Assembly (NCBI GenBank): GCA_021292105.1
Contig: CM037869.1
Coordinates: 42,451,990-42,515,989, forward strand
Length of the DNA: 64,000 bases
DNA from: Anadara kagoshimensis
Taxonomy: Eukaryota; Mollusca; Bivalvia; Arcoida; Arcidae
Direction: 5' to 3'
The notes under the pieces were generated by a model. The model searched no databases. It was given only the letters and a program-made list of their open reading frames with translations, and had not been told where the DNA came from. Positions 49,401 to 55,031 of this stretch are shown in pieces; positions within the stretch are counted from its first letter, which is position 1; each line of letters begins with the position of its first letter. The position numbers were made by a program, and so were the translations under genes.

Positions 49401-50353
49401 TTGGAAATTTTCCGGGGGAGGCCCCCGGACCCCCACATATGCCAGGGGTTTAGCACCCCTCTCATACTCTCCCCGCCTCGTGCCATAGGCACGAGGTCGT
49501 CCCTGCGGCACGACATAGACATAGCTTCGGTTTGGCCCCCCCAATATTAAAAACCCTCCTACGCCTATGTACATTTATATGTAACAAGAAGAACTGTACA
49601 CAACGGTGAAACATGTTTTACAAATAATAAATTCAGTTATGTTTTAGAAAATTTAAGTTTTTAATATATAGATGTACCTCACACAAAGGATAAACTTTAT
49701 CGATATATTTGGAATATATATATATATATCTTCTAAACGGTTAGGGCTGTTTTCTGCCTAAAAATTTTATTTAAAATATTTTCAGATTGCGTATGGTGTC
49801 CTTTAATGGGTATTAACCATGCGTTTAAAATTTATGTAAAAACGTTAAGTTTTATATATTATATCTTATTTGCATTATACCACTTTTACTTACCTGCACT
49901 TGTTTTTATCAAACTTGACACAGATAAAAAATTACCATATTAAGTTCAAAATAAAGAGGATTGGTGCCATAGAGGAGAACACCCTAATTTAAAGACATCA
50001 CTATTAAATGTGTACACTACGCAACGTGACCCCCATCCCAGCCCCACCCTCTATTCACGCTCCATAAACGCCAGGTAATACATTTAGTAGTTTTGCTGCT
50101 CTCTTGAAAAAATTATCTTTTTATTATTTTAAATTTTCTTTTTATCCTGCTTTCAATGTGCTGATTTTGAATTCATTTTAAATAAAAATCCCAAATCAGC
50201 ACATGACACTGATACTGCATGCATTTAATTCTTTTTTTAAAAATAAATAAATAAATATCTAAAGTTAAAAATATTCACCTGATAATTTCGTTTGACGTTG
50301 CTAATACCAGCATTTTGTTCCGGTTTTCCTTCAAGATCGTTGGAATCCATCAT
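11642..50353 (-). CDS. SLC23-like: SLC23-family nucleobase/ascorbate transporter, complete 14-exon gene
   Basis: Coding exons in order: 50353-50279, 41969-41859, 39469-39312, 38013-37907, 37305-37226, 34870-34689, 31963-31831, 23588-23432, 22410-22261, 19574-19471, 16773-16644, 15121-14978, 12599-12504, 11910-11642. They total 1,896 nt, 631 residues plus stop, normal for SLC23A1/A2. All junctions agree in phase. Family blocks are PPWITTILLGFQHYLLLLG (TM1), an Asn-glycosylated loop near residues 143-165, RFIGPLTVAPT, AGKHWGI, EARTD and FPYPGKYGRPT, ESIGDYYTCARIAG, the signature QNIGVISLTK (residues 410-419), VGSRRVVFTAG, DPIIGASF, SNLQYVDLNSSRN, LDNILPGT and C-terminal DFPFGM. SLC23 proteins are plasma-membrane Na+-coupled transporters. 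Gln at the first signature position is typical of nucleobase transporters, whereas vertebrate ascorbate carriers have Pro; substrate therefore uncertain. Confidence 0.95.
12065..12333 (+). mobile_element. SINE family A, degenerate copy in SLC23 intron 13
   Basis: Diverged body and tail ('aatgggtagtgactg', 'cgttaaacaccattactg'), antisense to the host gene. Confidence 0.7.
12504..12599 (-). CDS. SLC23-like: SLC23-like exon 13
   Basis: 96 bp, phase 1 to phase 1. Encodes NQVVTALLANNMFIACFVS and LVLDNILPG, the last membrane segment. Confidence 0.93.
12698..12879. mobile_element. pogo-like MITE 'CAGTCAAACCTGTC', copy 1
   Basis: 182-bp element ending TACAGTCAAACCTGTC and, reversed, TACAGTCCAACCTG; internal halves are near-palindromic ('ggccacc...aggtggcc'). 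Bounded by TA. Six copies occur in the window. Confidence 0.8.
13200..13445 (-). mobile_element. tRNA-derived SINE fragment, family B relative
   Basis: Reverse orientation; 'gttcgggttcgaacccacaa' near 13390 is a B-box complement, and the left part resembles the family B body (acaagcgcacactc). Confidence 0.55.
13590..13945 (+). mobile_element. tRNA-derived SINE, family B
   Basis: Head 'accgcggttgcctaatggcg', then a body with 'gtgggaaagtgaattttcct', 'gagtgcgcgctgaaacaaga' and 'gtcgcaaatagctgaaaata', tail 'gacgttaaacaacaccaaac'. It shares only the tail idea with family A. Reverse copies are at 15757-16045, 32703-33085 and 62268-62641. Confidence 0.8.
14512..14630. repeat. Long palindrome with TTCG core
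   Basis: Arms 'agatagtgtggcgcgtgcca' and the exact complement 'tggcacgcgccacactatct' around 'gaagggcttcggccttc'; weaker complementarity extends out to the 'gtatttcaa'/'ttgaaatac' ends. Confidence 0.8.
14978..15121 (-). CDS. SLC23-like: SLC23-like exon 12
   Basis: 144 bp, phase 1 to phase 1. Encodes GVLAAVGASNLQYVDLNSS and MGLFCGLAAPGWVKNNEALF, matching the SNLQF-DLNSSRN block of SLC23. Confidence 0.96.
15757..16045 (-). mobile_element. SINE family B, reverse copy in SLC23 intron
   Basis: Begins with the tail complement 'gttgaatgttgcttaacgtc' and runs through 'cagctattcgcgacgagaac'; the head is lost at the right. Confidence 0.78.
16374..16557. mobile_element. pogo-like MITE, copy 2
   Basis: Same ends and interior as 12698-12879, just upstream (in transcription) of the exon 11 donor region. 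Confidence 0.8.
16644..16773 (-). CDS. SLC23-like: SLC23-like exon 11
   Basis: 130 bp, phase 0 to phase 1. Encodes VGSRRVVFTAGVIMMIFG, FSKMSAFIVTIPDPIIGA and ends VLFG. Partial tandem copies of it lie upstream, in the direction of transcription, between 16797 and about 18830. Confidence 0.95.
16797..16883 (-). other. Cassette-like duplicate of exon 11 (87 bp)
   Basis: Copies the acceptor and first two thirds of exon 11: AG at 16885-16884, open phase-0 frame VGSRRVVFTAGVIMMLFG and then NKISSSVVV, followed by GTG|GTAACG. Exactly 29 codons, so inclusion before the real exon would keep the frame and repeat one membrane helix. Whether it is spliced is unknown. Confidence 0.7.
17819..18830 (-). 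repeat. Tandem array of partial exon 11 copies
   Basis: About eight further units of roughly 100 bp, each with TTATTTTAG-like acceptor, a stretch homologous to the start of exon 11 and a GTAACNG donor-like end fused to the next unit's acceptor tract. The copy at 18287-18201 (TTTCAG acceptor) and the one ending near 17892 are open for 29 codons; others have stops (for example at about 18151) or deletions. The array is interrupted by a MITE at 18463-18712. Confidence 0.85.
18463..18712. mobile_element. MITE nested in the exon 11 array
   Basis: Ends GTCCTAGTTTCACAATCATT and, reversed, GCCCCGGTTTCACAATCATT. The repeat unit 'acaccagccgtaag' is split with CAG on both sides, consistent with a 3-bp target duplication. 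Relatives at 56858-57068 and 60352-60577. Confidence 0.75.
18998..19180. mobile_element. pogo-like MITE, copy 3 (reverse)
   Basis: Reverse orientation: 'cagtccaacctg' at left and 'agacaggtttgactgt' at right. Confidence 0.75.
19180..19418 (+). mobile_element. SINE family A, diverged fragment
   Basis: Carries 'caagcactggacatttagaa' and 'tctcgatataagtgaaataa' blocks in the right order, next to a pogo-like MITE at 18998-19180. Confidence 0.65.
19471..19574 (-). CDS. SLC23-like: SLC23-like exon 10 (family signature)
   Basis: 104 bp, phase 1 to phase 0. Encodes ILIEGIDCILAVAVGSG and the family signature QNIGVISLTK. Glu of IEG and the Gln-Asn pair correspond to substrate-site positions known from the fungal and bacterial relatives UapA and UraA/XanQ. 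Confidence 0.97.
19617..19690. repeat. Poly-C / poly-G bordered dispersed repeat end
   Basis: A C13-type run followed by 'cgaagtttagggggtat', close to the end of exon 10. A related end occurs at 21700-21965 ('gggtttaggaggagttg' then a C run and 'gcggggggtgt'). A common invertebrate repeat style; class not identified. Confidence 0.5.
20634..21225 (+). repeat. About 148-bp tandem repeat, four units
   Basis: 'ctggttcaagatatgcacaa' recurs at about 20842, 20989 and 21138 with a more diverged first unit near 20675. Each unit also has 'ggatggatggtttaggagaa'. Confidence 0.8.
21365..21665 (-). repeat. Dispersed repeat R3, reverse copy
   Basis: 'ggccgcgtgttctggaaggg' and 'ccatctagctacacccgcca' are complements of the R3 blocks; continues to the 'ctaccatag' end. 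Confidence 0.6.
22261..22410 (-). CDS. SLC23-like: SLC23-like exon 9
   Basis: 150 bp, phase 1 to phase 1. Encodes GKYGRPTFNSAIFLTMIAG and ESIGDYYTCARIAGALPPPS then NRG, the most conserved SLC23 block after the signature. Confidence 0.97.
23170..23445 (-). repeat. 31-bp array of exon 8 donor boundaries
   Basis: About nine units. On the gene strand each unit has CATTTCCGTACCCAG|GTAAG followed by TCATTA and the next GGCGA; the unit equals the last 20 bp of exon 8 plus 11 bp of intron. The authentic boundary (CCCTG|GTAAGT at 23432/23431) is the first unit transcribed. Downstream units carry CAG|GTAAGT, the full consensus; the last is degenerate. Only the authentic donor keeps the reading frame, since extension meets TAA in the second unit. 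Confidence 0.93.
23432..23588 (-). CDS. SLC23-like: SLC23-like exon 8
   Basis: 157 bp, phase 0 to phase 1. Encodes VIISVCFVWLLCYVFTITDV and then YEARTD and TPWATFPYP, matching the SWLLCF...TDVFP and ARTDAR...PWF...PYP blocks. It is squeezed between a 42-bp minisatellite on its acceptor side and a 31-bp array made of its own donor boundary. Confidence 0.93.
23605..26570. repeat. 42-bp minisatellite with 646-bp higher-order repeat
   Basis: Unit 'gtttgagtgacggtagaggg' plus 'ttgggcataagtcattacat' and two bases, about 70 units with variants. Because 42 is divisible by three, both strands stay open (SDGRGLGISHYI on +, TYAQPSTVTQTNVM on -), which explains the long ORFs. Boundaries repeat at 25079 and 25725, and the end motifs at 25065, 25711 and 26357, giving a 646-bp higher-order period. 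It begins within about 20 bp of the exon 8 acceptor. Confidence 0.93.
26575..26740 (+). repeat. Two units of the 84-bp repeat, detached
   Basis: 'tgaatttgggatctgcctag' and 'gagtttggaatctgcgagac' blocks match the array at 31040-31815 about 4.4 kb away. Confidence 0.7.
26745..26936 (-). repeat. Inverted copy of the 171-bp repeat
   Basis: Reverse complement contains 'cagcttggtatccgccattt' as in the direct array 29820-30975, so the array family exists here in the opposite orientation. Confidence 0.7.
26937..29819. other. Intron 7 sequence without recognised feature
   Basis: AT-rich unique-looking sequence. The longest ORF (28259-28537, +) has no splice context, no family resemblance and poor composition. 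Lines such as 'tgaagttttcagg' degenerate blocks near 27050-27500 look like old repeats ('ggggcaacaac') but cannot be classified. Confidence 0.5.
29820..30975 (+). repeat. 171-bp tandem array, about seven units
   Basis: 'gccgccattttgtttttgga' recurs at about 30349, 30521 and 30692, with further units on either side. Units also contain 'attatgggttcaaaaactca'. Confidence 0.88.
31040..31815 (+). repeat. 84-bp tandem array, about nine units
   Basis: 'atgatcgtatgagtttggga' recurs at about 31225 and 31309, then diverging units. It ends within about 20-30 bp of the exon 7 donor. Confidence 0.88.
31831..31963 (-). CDS. SLC23-like: SLC23-like exon 7
   Basis: 133 bp, phase 2 to phase 0. Encodes TICLIMILSEVIPPVYV followed by a Lys/Glu-rich cytoplasmic loop ending FHKMFS. 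The GTAAGT donor is within about 30 bp of the end of an 84-bp tandem array. Confidence 0.92.
32703..33085 (-). mobile_element. SINE family B, reverse copy
   Basis: Full order with a tRNA-like head at the right, including a B-box complement (GACTCGAACCC) near 33010. Confidence 0.78.
33600..34485. mobile_element. 'gaggcccatgggcct' element
   Basis: Left end 'caagaggcccatgggcctga' with 'gctcacctga', right end 'ggtcaggtgagct'. Contains two related blocks with 'catgcctatacaaaaagtt' (about 33743 and 33890) and a (CA)/(CGCA) run at 34386-34435. Known as an abundant style of repeat in marine invertebrates; the class is uncertain. Confidence 0.6.
34689..34870 (-). CDS. SLC23-like: SLC23-like exon 6
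   Basis: 182 bp, phase 0 to phase 2. Encodes VSGTLMAAAGLEIFVGASG, then RFIGPLTVAPTIMMMGLG and EMAGKHWGISF, an unmistakable SLC23 block. Confidence 0.97.
34905..35136. mobile_element. GC-rich small TIR element next to exon 6
   Basis: Ends 'acattatcgctc' and 'gagcgataat'; interior of short repeats ('gcgaaggagcgaagatatga', 'gatggcgaaggag'). Starts about 35 bp upstream of the exon 6 acceptor. Confidence 0.65.
35455..37075. repeat. Cluster of 'gacctgtccgtttgac' repeats
   Basis: About ten copies in both orientations of a block with 'aaaggtcaaacggacaggtc' and 'aatgttgtttacctata', several next to 'acccatgtattgggtggacc'. Single copies occur at 7895-8010, 31995-32220 and 57478-57715. Also carries two near-identical 150-bp stretches ('actcacctcatagagtacac') at 36430 and 36570. 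Confidence 0.75.
37226..37305 (-). CDS. SLC23-like: SLC23-like exon 5 (extracellular loop)
   Basis: 80 bp, phase 1 to phase 0. Encodes ANNVTFGNETNINITEDQ and then PIWQTRLNM, with three potential N-glycosylation sequons, at the position of the glycosylated extracellular loop of vertebrate SVCTs. The acceptor AG directly follows a (TTTA)n microsatellite. Confidence 0.85.
37308..37475. repeat. (AAAT)n microsatellites at exon 5 acceptor
   Basis: Two pure runs, about 37310-37355 and 37440-37475. On the gene strand the first is (TTTA)n immediately before the AG of exon 5 and serves as its upstream tract. Confidence 0.95.
37600..37800 (+). repeat. Two units of SINE-tail repeat
   Basis: 'accgactgtctcgatataag' and 'gaactgactgtctcgaaata', each followed by 'tcttg' and a 'ccatta/ccagta' block: a shorter relative of the array at 39840-41800. 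Confidence 0.7.
37907..38013 (-). CDS. SLC23-like: SLC23-like exon 4
   Basis: 107 bp, phase 2 to phase 1. Encodes LPIVQCPAYAYIVPMLAM then FDSWGCPNINGTSSQ, matching the RLP...FAFLAP block of TM3 and the start of the glycosylated loop. Confidence 0.93.
38053..39262. mobile_element. TIR element family T, copy a
   Basis: Left TACAGTTTAGGTCTGTCGAA, right 'caacaggtctgtactgta'; inner ends 'cactaagc'-like. Interior has a nested SINE fragment and no transposase. Confidence 0.7.
38215..38440 (+). mobile_element. SINE family A, diverged fragment inside a TIR element
   Basis: Blocks 'ccaagcactcagcatttaga' and 'gactcgatataaatgaaacg' in order; nested in the TIR element 38053-39262. Confidence 0.6.
39312..39469 (-). 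CDS. SLC23-like: SLC23-like exon 3
   Basis: 158 bp, phase 0 to phase 2. Starts HYLLLLGSNLATPIIV, continuing TM1 with the conserved Gln-His pair formed across the junction, and ends in a second helix LLFACGLCTVIQTFIGCR. Confidence 0.95.
39840..41800 (+). repeat. 76-bp satellite derived from the SINE tail
   Basis: About 22 units of 76 bp such as 'atcttgactggggcgtaaaa' then 'gaccattactccacaccaac' and 'tgaactgactgcatcggtat'. Each unit corresponds to the 'ctcgatataagtgaaatatt' plus 'cttgactgggacgttaaaca' end of SINE family A. Flanking degenerate units (39680-39930 and 41640-41800) keep the more SINE-like 'gcctcgatataagtgaaaaa'. Located in SLC23 intron 2. Confidence 0.92.
41859..41969 (-). CDS. 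SLC23-like: SLC23-like exon 2
   Basis: 111 bp, phase 0 to phase 0, acceptor AATTTCAG and donor CAA|GTAAAT. Encodes a polar segment followed by VDENPPWITTILLGFQ, the start of TM1, matching the PPW...LGLQ block of SLC23 proteins. Confidence 0.92.
42520..42652. repeat. 133-bp palindrome with GAAG core
   Basis: Arms 'aaataaggtagttttccaat' and 'attggaaaattaccttattt' extend to a centre 'aaaaggcgaagccttttg'. Only a short internal asymmetry near 42583-42610. Confidence 0.85.
43249..44160. mobile_element. TIR element family T, copy b
   Basis: Left 'agacctgtcgaaagtttacc'; interior ('actgtatttccacaaattca', 'gaacttaattctgtacataa') is shared with copy e at 53628-54909. The right end is blurred: 'gtgttaaactttcg' near 44040 and a palindrome 44078-44158. 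Confidence 0.6.
44078..44158. repeat. AT-rich palindrome
   Basis: Arms 'acagatctgtctaaacttta' and the complement 'aagtttagacatatctgta' with outer 'tataatacatatata'. The inner arms match the ends of TIR family T, so it may be two element ends head to head. Confidence 0.7.
44512..44950 (+). repeat. 113-bp tandem repeat, four units
   Basis: 'gaggtgataacaagtcatgc' recurs at about 44627, 44740 and 44853 with a first diverged unit at 44525. Confidence 0.88.
45433..45641. mobile_element. TIR element family T, copy c (about 210 bp)
   Basis: Left 'ttacaggcctgtcaaaaggt', right 'aattttgacaggtctgtaa'. Shortest member; interior 'gcagccgagcttcggtttct' lies next to the right end as in copies d and e. Confidence 0.75.
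45710..48510. mobile_element. TIR element family T, copy d, hosting a minisatellite
   Basis: Left 'gaaactttaacactaagcta', right 'cggcttagtgttaaacttta' then 'gatagacatgtac'. The end-proximal 'gcagctcatctcagttcctc' and 'gcagccgagcctcg' blocks are those of the family. Nearly all of the interior is the 31-bp array. Confidence 0.75.
45780..48430 (+). repeat. 31-bp minisatellite, roughly 80-85 units
   Basis: Unit 'ggcagtttttggcagctact' plus 'gtctatccctc'. Variants alternate ('gcagccactg', 'gcacctgatg', 'ctgtagttttt') and appear in local blocks. Since 31 is not divisible by three, each + frame reads through the same 93-bp/31-residue cycle, which explains overlapping open frames such as YPSAVFGSYCLSLGSFWQLL. 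Not a gene. In SLC23 intron 1. Confidence 0.95.
48821..49570. mobile_element. 'taggcgtaggag' TIR element
   Basis: Ends 'cataggcgtaggag' and 'ctcctacgcctatg' about 750 bp apart, with C/G-rich blocks ('ggggggccagcgg', 'ttccgggggaggcccccgga'). No transposase seen. Ends of this style are widespread in marine invertebrates, from memory. Confidence 0.65.
50279..50353 (-). CDS. SLC23-like: SLC23-like exon 1 (start codon)
   Basis: Two adjacent in-frame ATGs (50353-50351 and 50350-50348) start MMDSNDLEGKPEQ, a polar cytoplasmic N-terminus. The exon ends CAG|GTGAAT in phase 0. It is separated from exon 2 by an 8.3-kb intron. The start assignment rests on the downstream frame; no promoter was identified. 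Confidence 0.75.
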
Positions 50354-50569
50354 ATCCGATTTCACTGACTTCTTGTGTTAAATGTTAAATGTACACATCT
50401 GGTCTAGCATGTAAAGTTTGTTTGAAATTGACTATCTACTCATCCATCATATCAAGTTCCATTTCACTGACATATTGTAAACAGTTACTGTGAGGGGGGA
50501 TTCAGATTTTTATCAATACGATGGCCCATATCCGTCATTTTACTTTTTAAACTGCACTTAGGGTCATTC

Positions 50570-52370
50570 AACTACTATCGTATACGATAGTCGAGATCAG
50601 CCGTCGACGTTCATCTGTGAACTATGTCACTTCGATGGCCGATATCAGCCGTTGAATTTCATCTCTGGTTGAAGAGATGTGAACTATGTCACTTCGATGG
50701 CCGATATAAGCCTTCGAATTTCATATCTGGTAGAAGAGATGTGAACTAAGTCAAATCGAAGGCCGAATTCAGCTGTCTTATATTATCTCTGGTGGAAAAG
50801 ATGTGAACTATGTCACTTCGATGACCGAATTCAGCCGTCGAATTTCATCTCTGGTGGAAAAGATGTGAACTATGTCTCTTCGATGGCTAATATCAAACTT
50901 CGAGTCTCGTATCTGGAGGAAGAGATGTAAACTATGTCACTTCGAAGGCCGATATCAGCCGTCAAATTTCATCTCTGGTGGAAGAGATGTGAACTATGTC
51001 ACTTCGATGACCGAATTCAGCCGTCGAATTTCATCTCTGGTGGAAAAGATGTGAACTATGTCACTTCGATGGCTAATATCAACCTTTAGTTTCGTGAGTG
51101 AGTGAGTGAGTGAGTAATGGTGTTTAAAGTCCCAGTCAAGAATATTTCACTTATATCGAGACGTCGCCAGCTATATGTGAAGGTGCAGAAATTTAACCTG
51201 TGCGTTGCGCTCATGGCATTATACAGCAGGGTTCTTTAGCGTGCCAAGCCCACCGTGACACGTAACGGGACCTCGTTTATTTTAAGTTCCCATCCGAAAG
51301 AACCGTAACTTTAATTTCGTAATGCCGAGTGCTTAGCGAAAGAACAGTCACTACCCACTTTTAAGTCTTGGGTCAGACCCGGCCGAACCCACGACCTTCC
51401 ACTTACGGAGCGAGCACTCTACCAACTGAGCTACCGCAGTGACTTTCTAGTTTCGTATCTGGTGGAAGAGATGTGAACTATGTCACTTCGAAGGCCGATA
51501 CCATCCATCGAGTTTCATCTCTGGTGGAAGAGAAGTGTATTTTTCACTACGATGGTCGATTTTAGCCGTAGTGCGATGGTCGACATCAGCCGTTAATTTT
51601 TATATCTTGTGGAAGAGAATTGCGTTTTTTCACTACGATGACCGATTTTAGCCGTAGTGCGATAGTCGACATCAGCCGTTAATTTTTCATATCTGTTGGA
51701 AGAGAAGTGTATTTTGTCACTACGATGGCCGATATCAGCCGTAGCTATATAGTACGATGGTCGTTAAGCCGTTAAGATCCATCTGTTGAAAGAAAAGTGT
51801 ATTTTGTCACTACGATGGTCGATTTTAGCCGTAGTGCGATGGTCAACATCAGCCGTAAATTTTCATATCTGTTAGAAGAGAAGTGTGTTTTGTCACTACG
51901 ATGGCCGATATCAGCCGCAGTACGATGGTCGGCATCAGCCGTCAAGTAAGTGCATTTCTTTTGGGTGAAAAGTGAAATTATTTGTCACTACTAAGGCCGA
52001 TATGAGCCGTTGAGTTTCATGTCTTGTGGAAAAAAATTGCGTTTTGTCACTACGATGGCCGATTTTAGCCGTAGTTCGATGTTGACATCAGTCGTTAATT
52101 TTTATATCTGTTGGAAGAGAGTGTATTTTGTCACTACGATGGCCTATATCAGCCACAGCAGTCAACTTGCATTTCTGGTGGGAGAAAATGAATATTTTGT
52201 CACTACGAAGGCCGATATCAGCCGCCAAGATGCATTTCTGGTAGAAAAGATGTGTACTTTATGCACTCAGATGGTTGATGTCAGCCGTAAAGTTTCGTTT
52301 GTTTGGAGAAGAGAAGTGCACTTGTATTTTCTAACTAAGATGGTCGATATCAGCCGTCATGTTTCATTTA
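50570..52370 (+). repeat. 62-bp minisatellite upstream of SLC23, split by a SINE
   Basis: Unit 'cacttcgatggccgatatca' then 'gccgtcgaatttcatctctg' and 'gtggaagagatgtgaactat'. Units are 62 bp at 50570-51095; after the SINE a longer variant with 'cactacgatggtcgatttta' and 'gccgtagtgcgatggtcgac' dominates to about 52370. It lies about 220 bp upstream of the first ATG, so it may overlap the 5' UTR or promoter. Confidence 0.9.
51096..51443 (-). mobile_element. SINE family A, full length, inside 62-bp minisatellite
   Basis: Complete reverse copy (head at the right end, 'ctgagctaccgcagtg') beginning with (gagt)n, the complement of the SINE tail. It is flanked by a 9-bp target duplication TAGTTTCGT (51087-51095 and 51448-51456) and splits the surrounding minisatellite. 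Confidence 0.9.
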
Positions 52371-52503
52371 AGAAAAGTGACAATTATGTTCTTGATTGTC
52401 AACTGTCTTCAAAGGTTGGAATACGGTTAAAGAAAAAAAAAGAAAACTGAGAATAGAAATTTAACTTGACAATGACTAAATACACTTTTGTTACAAAAGA
52501 AAA

Positions 52504-52850
52504 ACACCGCGGTAACTCAGTTTAGTTGGTAGAGTGCTCGCTCCGTAAGTGGGAGGTCGTGGGTTCGAATCCCGACCGGGTCTGACCCAAGACTTGAAAG
52601 TGGGTAGTGACTATTCATTCACCAAGCACTCGGCATTACGAAATAAAAGTTACGGTTCTTTCCAAAGGGAACTTAAAATAAACGAGGTCCCGTGTTATGG
52701 TAGGCTCGGCACGATAAAGAAATTTGCTGTATAATGCCATCAACACAACGCACATGCAAATTTTCTCTACCTTCGCCTATGTTGGCGACGTCTCGATACA
52801 AGTGAAATATTCTTGACTGGGACGTTAAACATCATTACCCAATTCTACTC
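52504..52850 (+). mobile_element. SINE family A, full length, best preserved head
   Basis: Intact A-box-like and B-box (GGGTTCGAATCCC) promoter elements, body and 'gactgggacgttaaacatca' tail. Of the copies here it looks closest to a functional RNA polymerase III source element. Confidence 0.87.
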
Positions 52851-52899
52851 ACAAAAGAAATGAAAATTGACTAGTAGTATCGATCGGCCACCTTATATA

Positions 52900-52940
52900 A
52901 TAATAATAATAATCATCATCATCATCATCATCATCATCTA
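52900..52940 (+). repeat. (TAA)n / (TCA)n microsatellite
   Basis: Short trinucleotide runs 'aataataataat' and 'catcatcatcatcatc'. Confidence 0.9.
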
Positions 52941-53040
52941 GTTTATTTCAGTGTCACGTATAAAATTACTAAAACATTAATACATGGAAATAAAACACAA
53001 CACGATTTTATTTCTGGCCAAATTTGGCCTATGAGACTTT

Positions 53041-53205
53041 AAAGTAGCCCTGAGTGCGTGCTGGTACAAGACAAACCATAAAACACACTTGCACTTCACA
53101 TGCATACACAGACTTGTTCATACATTAATCCATAGAGATTAATAAAATTGTTCTCGTCGCGAATAGCTGAAAAATAGCTGATGCAACATTAAGCAAACAT
53201 TTCAA
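53041..53205 (+). mobile_element. SINE family B, 5'-truncated
   Basis: Contains 'gagtgcgtgctggtacaaga' through 'gtcgcgaatagctgaaaaat' and a degenerate tail. Confidence 0.7.
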
Positions 53206-53627
53206 CAATGCAAGGGAGAAAATATTAATGCGAATGAATTACAAAATGGTTAGATTAAATTACTCAATCCAAAACTGCCTTTTGCCTTAAGCTTAATGCC
53301 ATTTAAAAGTTAGTTTTATGGTGAAGAGTATGTATGTATAGTAATTCTGTTTTCTGTAAACACTTCTTCTTTATATAGTTTAAGGCCGATATGGGCCATC
53401 GTAGTTTAACTTCTGTCTTAAAATAGGTCGAGCATTTTGCTGTTAAGATTGTTCTACTTTTCATTAATAATTTCCAGTTGCCAAGGATTTTACATACATT
53501 ATAATCTTAATTAAATTCCACACAAAGATTTATTAGGTTAGATAAAGTTAAATGAAAAACACGAGCAGTTAAAACTGACAAAAACAAGCAATAGAATAAA
53601 AATAATGATGTACGCACTACAGGCTTG

Positions 53628-54909
53628 TCGAAAGTTTAACACTAGAATAACGAATTACTGTATTTCCACAAATTCAGTGCACATGGAAAATGCAAGAATA
53701 AAGTCGTAATTTTCCAAGAAACTCACTAGAAATTTGTCACAACTTGATACAAAATCTACTGACCTTTGAAAAAAATATTTTTATTGGTCCAAAAGTTAAT
53801 TTAATTCTGTACATAAAGCAATGTTTGAATTTTAATATAACTGTGTCAAAACTATCCCTTCTGTACCTTCTTACTCTGAACAACTATAAATGTTATTTCA
53901 TAATTGGAATATACCTGGAAAAAAACCGGACAACAATGACCTACATGACCCTAAATACACCTGTAACTTTGAATGAGACCCAATTGGTGTATAAACTTGA
54001 TCAAATTTCCAAAATTTTCATAAAATGTCTCTATGTACAAGAGAACTGAACAATGATATTTTTTATTTAAAAATATAATTTGGTTAGGTCAGTGCATTTT
54101 GAATGCTTTTTATTGATTGTTGAATGGGAACATTTTCAATTATAAAAACCATTTGCACTCAATTTATGAAAATACAGTAGTGCCGAATCATCTTGGCCCC
54201 TCAGTAACAATATCCCTACAACTTTTTCGGCAGCTGCTTTTGAATTGAACAATGATATTTTTATTTAAAAATATAATATGGTTAGGTCAGTGCATTTTAA
54301 ATTGATAGTTTAATAGAAACATGTTCAAATATAAGAAATAAATAATAATAAAAACCATTAATTTGCACTCAATTTATGAAAATACAGTAGTGCCGAATTA
54401 TCTTGGCCCCTCAGTAACAATATCCCTACAACTTTTTCGGCAGCTGCTTTTGAATTGAACAATGATATTGTTATTTAAAAATATAATATGGTTAGGTCAG
54501 TGCATTTTAAATGCATTTTATTGATAGTTTAATAGAAACATGTTCAATTATAAGAAATAAATAATAAAAAACATTTGCACTCAATTTATGAAAATACAGT
54601 AGTGCCGAATCACCTCAGTCCCTCAGTAACAATATCCCTACAACTTTTTTTGGCAGCTGCTGTCTATTTTCGACATTTTTGTCGGTCACTAGATATCCAT
54701 AACTCGCCATTTGCACTAAATTTATGAAAATACAGTAGTGCCGAATCATCTCGCCCCCACCCCCCACCCTACAACTTTTTCGGCAGCTTGTTTTCTATTT
54801 CTCGACAGGTTTTTCGGTCACTAGATATCTATAAATCGGGCTTTCGACAGCAGAGCTTCGACTCGGTTTCGGTAGCTCGTTGTTAAACTTTCGACAAGTC
54901 GGTACTGTA
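53628..54909. mobile_element. TIR element family T, copy e
   Basis: Left 'tacaggcttgtcgaaagttt', right 'aactttcgacaagtcggtac' ending 'tgta'. Contains a 211-bp tandem repeat and, near 54644-54690, a single-copy 'ttttggcagctgctgtctat' that matches the unit amplified in copy d. Confidence 0.8.
54060..54760 (+). repeat. About 211-bp tandem repeat inside TIR copy e
   Basis: 'cagtagtgccgaatcatctt' recurs at about 54175, 54385 and 54597 with a shortened fourth unit at 54732. Confidence 0.85.
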
Positions 54910-55031
54910 CGTCGTGATATGTTGGTCGGCTGCTTGACTACTGATTTACTCACCATAGGTTAGGAAGAAATTTTACTGACCCTTGGGTTCTACTTACATG
55001 CAGTTTGTTGGCTCGGTACCAGTACAATGAA

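Larger units (their letters stand above)
41970..50278. other. SLC23 intron 1 (8.3 kb)
   Basis: Entirely explained or crossed by the elements listed separately: palindrome 42520, TIR elements b, c and d, arrays at 44512 and 45780 and the 48821 element. 49571-50278 is AT-rich with no recognised feature apart from (AT)n near 49713-49728. Confidence 0.6.

Noticed and set aside
52504-52590. Looks like a functional tRNA gene (A box, GGTTCGAATCC B box)
   Set aside because: The same head is followed by the same non-tRNA body and tail in several copies, so it is a SINE promoter; no clean acceptor-stem closure is visible.
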